Shown piece by piece: positions 58,462 through 64,000 of a stretch of 64,000 nt of DNA. Below the pieces are notes generated by a model. It saw only the letters and a list, made by a program, of their open reading frames with translations, did no database searches and was not told the DNA's origin. The stretch is from SURF-55 sp040755195 (lineage in GTDB: Bacteria > Bacillota > Desulfotomaculia > Desulfotomaculales > Ammonificaceae). Location: positions 1-64,000 of the forward strand of contig JBFMBL010000001.1 in the NCBI GenBank assembly GCA_040755195.1, given 5' to 3'. The position numbers and the translations under genes were made by a program. The first letter of the stretch is position 1. Each line of letters opens with the position of its first letter.

Positions 58462-59637
58462 CTACAGCACTTGCACCATGGTGCTGCTAACTAGTGCCGC
58501 CACCGCGGGCAAAACCTCACCCGCGAGAAACTTCAGTGTCGCCCCGCCGCCGGTGGAAACGTGGTTGAGCGCTGCCGTTACCCCGGCCGCTCGGGCCGCC
58601 GCCGCGGTATCGCCCCCGCCCACCACGCTGGTAGGCGCAGCAGCCACTGCGCGGGCTACGGTCCTGGTACCCGCATCAAAGGGCGGTTCCTCAAACTTTC
58701 CTACCGGCCCATTCCAGAAAACCGTCGCCGCCGCCCCGATCTCCCGCGAAAATTGTGCCGCCGTTTCCGGGCCGATATCCAGCAACTCCCCGCCGGCCGG
58801 TAAAGCATCGATCCCGGCAGTCCAGAAGCGCCGCCCCTCCCCGCTGTCTAAAACCCCTGCCGCATCCACCGGGGTGAGCAGGCGCACCCCGCAGGCCGCC
58901 GCCCGGGCCAAAATTTCTCGCGCCGCTTGTCGCTCCGCGGCAGGCGCGGCCGAATCCGGCCGGAAGGCCGCCGCCATTTTCCCTCCAATCAGCAATGCGT
59001 CGGCCCGCGCCATCAGGGAGCTTAATACCCCGATCTTATCGGTAACTTTCGCTCCCCCCGCCACTACAACAAAAGGGCGCGCCGGAGCGCCGAGCAGGTC
59101 CCCCAAAACCGCCAACTCCCGCTCTAACAAAAAACCAGCAGCAGCCGGCAGAAAAGCCGCCACGCCGACTGTCGAGGCGTTGGCCCGGTGCGCCACCCCG
59201 AAGGCGTCGTTAACGAAAAGGTCGGCCAGCCGGGCGAGCGCCTGGGCAAAAGAAGGATCGTTCGCCTCCTCTTCAGGATAGAAGCGGACGTTCTCCAAAA
59301 GCAATATCTCACCCGGCCCGAGCGCTGCCACCTGCGCCTCCACACGCGCCCCAACGCAGTCATTTACTTTTCGCACCGGCCGGCCCAGCAGCCGCTCCAG
59401 AGTGGCAGCCACAGGATCGAGACGGAGCTCTTCCACCCGGCGACCCTTGGGGCGGCCTAAGTGGGAGGCCAGGATTACCGCTGCCCCGCGCTCACAAAGA
59501 TAACTGATTGTAGGGAGCGCCGCCCGGATCCTGGTGTCGTCGGTCACCGTTCCGCCCGCCAGCGGGACGTTAAAATCCACCCGGACCAGCACCCTTTTCC
59601 CGGTAACAGGCAGCTCTCTTACACTCCGCACCCGCAC
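58462..59637 (-). CDS. pgk: Phosphoglycerate kinase
   Basis: A 391-residue two-domain kinase for 1,3-BPG/3-PG. Start VRVDFNVPLAGGTVTDDTRI, ASHLGRPKG, LLLENVRFYPEEE, FVVVAGGAKVTDKIGVLSSL and VVGGGDTAAAARAAGV. The protein is very Ala-rich, in line with the high G+C of this section; the segment usually GGAMAxTF reads GGKMAAAF. It is last in the carbon operon, after the LytTR gene. The GTG start follows GGGGGGAAGGAT. Confidence 0.95.
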   Translation of the reverse strand: MRVRSVRELPVTGKRVLVRVDFNVPLAGGTVTDDTRIRAALPTISYLCERGAAVILASHLGRPKGRRVEELRLDPVAATLERLLGRPVRKVNDCVGARVEAQVAALGPGEILLLENVRFYPEEEANDPSFAQALARLADLFVNDAFGVAHRANASTVGVAAFLPAAAGFLLERELAVLGDLLGAPARPFVVVAGGAKVTDKIGVLSSLMARADALLIGGKMAAAFRPDSAAPAAERQAAREILARAAACGVRLLTPVDAAGVLDSGEGRRFWTAGIDALPAGGELLDIGPETAAQFSREIGAAATVFWNGPVGKFEEPPFDAGTRTVARAVAAAPTSVVGGGDTAAAARAAGVTAALNHVSTGGGATLKFLAGEVLPAVAALVSSTMVQVL

Positions 59638-59679
59638 ATCCTTCCCCCCAAAAGACCGGCCGCCTGACGCGCCGGCGCA

Positions 59680-60216
59680 TCAAAACTTGAACCGGCCCCG
59701 CAGCAGCATCTGCCGCAACTCCCGCGCGCGCTCACGCGAAAGCGGGATCCGGCTTTCCCCTTTGTTGCGGAGCACAAGGTCGTAAGTACCAGGAGCCATT
59801 GTAATCACGCCTTCCACCCAGTCGAGGTTGACGAGGTAGCACCGGTGGCTGCGGAAAAAGCCGTAAGGTTTTAGCCGCGCCGCCAACTTCTCCAGCGTGA
59901 AAGCAGAAAAGAACTCGCCCTGCTCCGTCTTGAAAAAGCCCCGCCGGCCATCGCGGCCGCAGTAGATGATCTCCCGGACTGCAAAAAGGTATATTCTCCC
60001 CTCGGCGGTGATCCCGGCCAGACAGGCGACCTGTAAGCCGCCGCCTTCCCCACAGCGTGCTTCACGGCAAAACGAGGCAAGAGCGGGGCTGAATTGTTCC
60101 GCCCCTTCGCTCTTGTCAACCGCAAACCGGACTGTCTCGCCCTCCTGCGCACCCCTTCGCCGGTGCCGGACGCTCACCGCTCGCGCGCAAAGATCCTGCG
60201 CCACCTGAGCCACCAT
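59680..60216 (-). CDS. LytTR-type DNA-binding regulator
   Basis: A 178-residue protein. Residues 1-75 are unassigned; there is no response-regulator receiver domain. Residues about 78-175 form a LytTR domain with REIIYCGRDGRRGFFKTEQG, FFRSHRCYLVNLDWVEGV and ESRIPLSRERARELRQML. Sitting inside the gap-pgk interval of a carbon-metabolism operon, it is likely its regulator, with the N-terminal part sensing an unknown signal. GGAGGTGAGGC precedes the ATG. Confidence 0.85.
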   Translation of the reverse strand: MVAQVAQDLCARAVSVRHRRRGAQEGETVRFAVDKSEGAEQFSPALASFCREARCGEGGGLQVACLAGITAEGRIYLFAVREIIYCGRDGRRGFFKTEQGEFFSAFTLEKLAARLKPYGFFRSHRCYLVNLDWVEGVITMAPGTYDLVLRNKGESRIPLSRERARELRQMLLRGRFKF

Positions 60217-60332
60217 GCCTCACCTCCACAAAGGCCCGCGAAAAACCGCCTTTCTTCAAACCGCAGCCTCTCCAAACTCGTATGCACGTAACGCGTAGGG
60301 AAGTCGCGCCGGTAGAGGGGCGGGCCGGAGTG

Positions 60333-61373
60333 CTACCCCCGGTTTTCCCGCGCCGCTAAGTAAGCCGCTAAGTCCAGCACCCGGTTGGCGTAGCCCCATT
60401 CGTTGTCGTACCAGGCCAACACCCGCACCGTTCGCCCCTGAACAACCATCGTCGAGGAACCGTCCACCACCGCCGAGTGGGGATCACCAACGAAGTCGCG
60501 GGAAACCAACGGCTCCTCACACAAAGCGAGAATGCCCCGCAACTCGGTCGCCGCTGCTGCCGCAAAGGCGGCATTGATTTCCTGGGCCGTCGCCTCTCGC
60601 TCCAACACGGCCACAAGATCGACCACCGAGACGTTCGGCACCGGCACGCGCAGCGCCATTCCGTCCAAGCGCCCCGCCAATTCCGGCAGCACCAGGCCGA
60701 TTGCCTGAGCGGCGCCGGTGGTCGTCGAGATGATCGAGGCGGCCGCCGCCCGCCCCCGGCGCGGGTCACGGTGGGGCATGTCAAGCAGCTGCTGGTCGTT
60801 GGTATAGGCGTGTACCGTGTTCACCAAGCCGCTTACGATCCCGAACCGCGCGTGCAGCACCTTCGCCACCGGTGCCAGGCAGTTGGTGGTACAGGAAGCG
60901 CTCGAGATAACCCGGTGCTTTTCCGGATCGTACACCGCCTCGTTCACCCCCACAACCACCGTAAGGTCGGCGTCTTTGGCCGGTGCGGAGATGATAACGC
61001 GCCCGGCGCCCGCCGTTAAGTGCCGGGCGCTTCCCTCCCGGCTGCGGAACCTGCCGGTGGCTTCGATTACCACTTCAACGCCGAGTTCCCGCCAGGGGAG
61101 CGCTGCAGGGTCGGCCACCGCTAAAATGCGGATCTCCCTGCCACCGACCCGGAGCACCTCTTTCGCCGCCGTTACCGGATGGGGGAGTTTCCCGTGGACC
61201 GAATCGTAAACCAGCGCCCGCGCCAGGGCCTGGGTATAATCAGGGCCAGGTGAGAGCCGCCGGGAGTAGTGGTTGACCGCCACCACCTCGATCCCGGGCC
61301 GGTCCGCCGCTGCCCGGAGGACCATCCGGCCGATGCGTCCAAAACCGTTAATCCCTAAACGTAGCGGCGCCAA
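60333..61373 (-). CDS. gap: Glyceraldehyde-3-phosphate dehydrogenase, probably NADP-preferring
   Basis: A 346-residue phosphorylating GAPDH: LGINGFGRIGRMVLRA, catalytic Cys in SSASCTTNCLAPVAKVL, HAYTNDQQLLDMPH and WYDNEWGYANRVLDL. After the second strand the sequence is VVAVNHYSRR: the usual Asp (NDLTD) that selects NAD is replaced and arginines follow, as in NADP-using anabolic enzymes. The TTG at 61373 follows GGGGAGGTGA; the gene overlaps rpe by 26 bp. An extended reading to 61454 is rejected. Confidence 0.94.
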   Translation of the reverse strand: MAPLRLGINGFGRIGRMVLRAAADRPGIEVVAVNHYSRRLSPGPDYTQALARALVYDSVHGKLPHPVTAAKEVLRVGGREIRILAVADPAALPWRELGVEVVIEATGRFRSREGSARHLTAGAGRVIISAPAKDADLTVVVGVNEAVYDPEKHRVISSASCTTNCLAPVAKVLHARFGIVSGLVNTVHAYTNDQQLLDMPHRDPRRGRAAAASIISTTTGAAQAIGLVLPELAGRLDGMALRVPVPNVSVVDLVAVLEREATAQEINAAFAAAAATELRGILALCEEPLVSRDFVGDPHSAVVDGSSTMVVQGRTVRVLAWYDNEWGYANRVLDLAAYLAARENRG

Positions 61374-62058
61374 GCCGCTCACCTCCCCGCGAAAAATCTC
61401 TTCCTTCCGCCGCCTCCCGCAATGCCCGCACCGCCGCCGCCCGGTCCGGTGCACCGAAGACGGCCGTTCCCGCGACCAGGATCGTTGCCCCTGCCGCCGC
61501 GATCACCGGCGCGGTGGTGACATCAACTCCCCCGTCCACCTCGACCGCCGCCTGGCAGCCCCGCTCGCGGAGAAAGGCAGCCGCAGCGCTAACCTTCGGT
61601 ACCACGAAGTGAAGGAACCGCTGCCCGCCAAAGCCCGGGTTGACCGTCATCAGCAGTACCAGGTCCACCAAAGGCAGCACCTCTTCGACCAGGCCCAGCG
61701 GGGTAGCCGGATTAAGCGCTACCCCGCAGGAAGCCCCTTTTTCTTTGATCTGGGCCAGAACCCGGTGCAGGTGAACGCACGCCTCCGCGTGCACCGTAAC
61801 GATATCCGCCCCGGCGGCAATGAAGTCGGCTACGTACCTTTCGGGCGCCGCGATCATCAGGTGAACGTCAAAAAGGAGGCGGGAGTGGGGTCGTAACGCC
61901 GCCACCAGTTGCGGCCCGAAGGTGATGTTCGGCACAAAGTGGCCGTCCATCACGTCGAGGTGCAAAAGGTCGGCCCCGGCGGCCTCAACCGCCATCACCT
62001 CTTCCCGGAAACGGCCAAAGTCGGCCGATAAAAGCGAGGGCGCGATCTTCACCGTCAC
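61348..62058 (-). CDS. rpe: Ribulose-phosphate 3-epimerase
   Basis: A 236-residue TIM barrel that interconverts ribulose-5-P and xylulose-5-P. KIAPSLLSADFGRFREEV, HLDVMDGHFVPNITFGP, VHLMI, VNPGFGGQRF and EVDGGVDVTTAP contain the metal ligands and catalytic Asp residues. The start is GTG, one base after the preceding gene ends. Its 3' end overlaps gap. Confidence 0.96.
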   Translation of the reverse strand: MTVKIAPSLLSADFGRFREEVMAVEAAGADLLHLDVMDGHFVPNITFGPQLVAALRPHSRLLFDVHLMIAAPERYVADFIAAGADIVTVHAEACVHLHRVLAQIKEKGASCGVALNPATPLGLVEEVLPLVDLVLLMTVNPGFGGQRFLHFVVPKVSAAAAFLRERGCQAAVEVDGGVDVTTAPVIAAAGATILVAGTAVFGAPDRAAAVRALREAAEGRDFSRGGERLGAATFRD

Positions 62059-62059
62059 T

Positions 62060-63193
62060 TTAGGCCACGCCTCCCGCCACTTTCCCCTGCGGTTTTTTGC
62101 CCCGCTGCAGATCGATGAAACGGTCCTTCAGCTTTTCCATCACCTGCGGCATGGTGGTGTACTCCATTTCGTCGAGGTGCAGGCGGTGCGGCTCAAACGG
62201 CCCCATCCGGCGCATATAATCGGCGGTGCTGAGCGCCAGCTTCCGGGCCCGGTCAAAGGCCAGATCAGCGAAGAAGTCCTGCGGACCCACCAGCCGCCCG
62301 TTAGCCAACTGGAAGCCCAAGGCCACCACCCGTGGCGGCCCGTCAAAGCGCGTGGGCCGGGCGTCAGCCATCGCCACCGGCATCAGCGGCCCGCTGTGCG
62401 ACCCCCGCATCCACCCCGAAACAAGGTGCGGGAAGGCAAAGGGTTCGAGCACCTCGCCCACCGAAGGATAGCCGTTCTGACACCGGACGATGCAGACCGG
62501 GTCGTCCTTGCCAACATAGCGGCCGGCCATCAGATTCAGGCGCTGGGTGCTGGAAGCCGCAGCGATCTCGCCCGTCCCCCGGTGAAAAACCCGCTTCACC
62601 GCGTACCGGCCGGGAGCGCCGATGAAAACCAGCAGGTCGTAGAGGTCTTCCGGGCAGGAAAGGACGACCTTTTTGTTCTTGATCAAGTCCCGGACCTCAA
62701 AGTCGAAACCGCAGTGCATCTTCGGGTCGATAACCAACCCGATGGTATTGAAGGGATCGGCAAAGATCTTGTAAAGAGGCAGGTTCCAGGCACCCGGCTC
62801 CGTTTTGTCGGCCATTAAAACCACAACCGGCTCGCTCTCCCGTTCCTCCACCTCGATCTCCGCCACCCCTGGCCCCAGCCCCTTAATGTTGCCGGAGAAG
62901 GCGTCCGCCAAAAGGTCCTGCCCGGCACCGTAGAGCTTGAGTTTCTTCGCCACCTCCGTGCAGGCCGCAAAGGTGTCCCAGGCAAGCTGGTGGATCTCAC
63001 CGCTGTTGCGCCCCTTGGTGTGGGTCATAATCAGGTTCACATCATCCCCCACGTGAGCCACCCGGTAATCGATGAGGAGCGGGTGACCCTCGAGGCACCC
63101 CCGCGCCTTCTCGATCACCTCCGGATGCACCGCGCTGTGTCCCACAAAGCCGCCGACATCCGCCTTAATTACGCTCAAAACCACCTTAGCCAT
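62060..63193 (-). CDS. fbp: Fructose-1,6-bisphosphate aldolase/phosphatase (class V FBPase)
   Basis: A 377-residue bifunctional enzyme that makes fructose-6-P directly from triose phosphates, typical of archaea and deep-branching thermophiles. KVVLSVIKADVGGFVGHSAV, HVGDDVNLIMTH, GAGQDLLADAFSGNIKGLGP, ADKTEPGAWNLPL and FRCQNGYPSVGEVLEPF-like segments are all present. It marks gluconeogenic or autotrophic carbon flow. It overlaps the transketolase gene by 8 bp. Confidence 0.96.
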   Translation of the reverse strand: MAKVVLSVIKADVGGFVGHSAVHPEVIEKARGCLEGHPLLIDYRVAHVGDDVNLIMTHTKGRNSGEIHQLAWDTFAACTEVAKKLKLYGAGQDLLADAFSGNIKGLGPGVAEIEVEERESEPVVVLMADKTEPGAWNLPLYKIFADPFNTIGLVIDPKMHCGFDFEVRDLIKNKKVVLSCPEDLYDLLVFIGAPGRYAVKRVFHRGTGEIAAASSTQRLNLMAGRYVGKDDPVCIVRCQNGYPSVGEVLEPFAFPHLVSGWMRGSHSGPLMPVAMADARPTRFDGPPRVVALGFQLANGRLVGPQDFFADLAFDRARKLALSTADYMRRMGPFEPHRLHLDEMEYTTMPQVMEKLKDRFIDLQRGKKPQGKVAGGVA

Positions 63194-64000
63194 TCCCTTT
63201 CCCCTTCCTTTTAATTGCTTCTTTTACTGTTTCAACCACACCTTGCGACGTAAGACCGTAATGAGCCAAAAGCTCCGCCGGCTTGCCCGACTGGCCGAAG
63301 CTATCGCCAATTCCCAGCCGGATCACGGGCACCGGCATCGCCGCCGCAAGCGCCTCGCTGACCGCGCCGCCGAGCCCGCCGATGATGCTGTGCTCTTCCA
63401 CCGTCACCACGGCGCGGCTGCGGGCCGCGTACGCCAGAAGCGTCTCTGTATCGAGGGGCTTGAGCGTGCTCACGTTGAGCACCGCAGCCTGGATGCCTTC
63501 AGCAGCCAGCTTTCCGGCCGCCGCCAGCGCCACCCCAATCATCAGCCCGCACGCGCAGACCGTCACGTCGTCCCCTTCCCGGAGCACCGTAATCCGCCCG
63601 ATGGTAAAGGGCTTTTCGGGCGGCGTAACGACCGGTGCCGCCGGCCGGCCCAGGCGCAGGTAGACCGGCCCTTCCCACGCCGCCACCGCGCGGGTGGCCT
63701 GGTAGGCCTCGCAGGCATCAGCCGGGACCACCACCGTCATTCCCGGCATCGCCCGCATCAACGCCAAGTCATCCACAGCTTGGTGCGAAGCCCCATCCTC
63801 CCCGACCGTGATCCCGGCGTGGCTTGCCGCGATCTTTACGTTAAGTCCCGGGTAGGCGACCGATTGAAAAATCTGGTTCAGCACCCGTTGCGTGGCGAAG
63901 ATGGCGAAAGTCGAGGCGAAGGGAACGAAGCCGCACGCCGCCAGCCCCGCCGCCATCCCGATCAGGTTCGCCTCGGCAACGCCGGCGTTGAAAAAGCGCG
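63186..64000 (-). CDS. tkt: Transketolase, C-terminal subunit (5' end beyond window)
   Basis: Minus-strand frame open to the right edge; about 271 codons visible. RFFNAGVAEANLIGMAAGLA begins the pyrimidine-binding domain, followed by GITVGEDGASHQAVDDLALM and the C-terminal transketolase domain (PLDTETLLAYAARSRAVVTV, EEHSIIGGLGGAVSEAL). Such lengths are usual for split transketolases; the N-terminal TPP subunit should lie just right of the window. First visible gene of the operon with FBP aldolase/phosphatase, rpe, gap, LytTR and pgk. Confidence 0.93.
   Translation of the reverse strand, partial: RFFNAGVAEANLIGMAAGLAACGFVPFASTFAIFATQRVLNQIFQSVAYPGLNVKIAASHAGITVGEDGASHQAVDDLALMRAMPGMTVVVPADACEAYQATRAVAAWEGPVYLRLGRPAAPVVTPPEKPFTIGRITVLREGDDVTVCACGLMIGVALAAAGKLAAEGIQAAVLNVSTLKPLDTETLLAYAARSRAVVTVEEHSIIGGLGGAVSEALAAAMPVPVIRLGIGDSFGQSGKPAELLAHYGLTSQGVVETVKEAIKRKGKGNG

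Overview
The window is most like a genome fragment or metagenome bin from an anaerobic, spore-forming, probably thermophilic Firmicute of the Desulfotomaculum/Ammonifex/Moorella type. It carries the sporulation genes spoIIR, sigG, sigE, spoIIGA and ymxH; a large dcw cluster with a DNPR-type (meso-DAP) MurE; an anaerobic ribonucleotide reductase under NrdR; rubrerythrin; and a selenocysteine tRNA. A 100-N gap at 7220-7319 is flanked by an exact 127-bp duplication, which marks it as a scaffolded draft assembly.

Layout. 1-4.0 kb (minus strand): nrdD (cut by the left edge), nrdR with tandem NrdR boxes, ymxH, a CGGC-type protein, spoIIR, sigG. 4.2-10.7 kb: an insertion of mainly plus-strand genes (MATE transporter, a broken DUF1156-type DNA methylase, a PD-(D/E)XK nuclease, a flavodoxin-fold oxidoreductase, an AAA ATPase) that separates sigG from sigE. 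10.8-33.4 kb (minus strand): sigE, spoIIGA, ftsZ, sbp, two DUF881 genes, ftsQ, murA, murB, murC, murG, ftsW, murD, mraY, murF, murE, a PASTA penicillin-binding protein, ftsL, rsmH and mraZ. Transcription runs from the MraZ-box promoter at 33.4 kb toward ftsZ. 33.4-35.9 kb: remnants of arsM and of a metallophosphoesterase, then a class III aminotransferase. 36-46.6 kb (plus strand): ffh, rpsP, khpA, ylqD, rimM, trmD, rplS, lepB, rbgA, rnhB, yraN and yifB. 46.6-53.4 kb: housekeeping genes (DUF3243, selC, rarA, rubrerythrin, ldh, queA). 53.4-64 kb: an ABC exporter, metE, and a carbon-metabolism operon (transketolase C subunit, FBP aldolase/phosphatase, rpe, gap, LytTR regulator, pgk). By eye this last part is richer in G+C and has none of the intergenic repeats seen to its left.

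Four intergenic features stand out. (1) At 53343-53436 there is a tRNA with a GCA (cysteine) anticodon and U73, but with an 8-bp acceptor stem, a 4-nt D loop and a long variable arm like tRNA-Sec; its T stem has a bulged C. True selC lies about 6 kb away. (2) A repeat of about 135-145 bp sits immediately 5' of murD, murF and rnhB, and in a diverged form before rpsP. It always lies in sense orientation, its 3' end supplies the downstream Shine-Dalgarno sequence, and it carries a conserved micro-ORF (MPPxxAPRxMKIG...) with its own Shine-Dalgarno. (3) Small elements with 12-13 bp terminal inverted repeats (CCCAGCACTCAAC type) occur three times, twice nested inside element (2). (4) Many intergenic gaps hold arrays of 7-nt units whose sequence changes from array to array while the period stays at 7.
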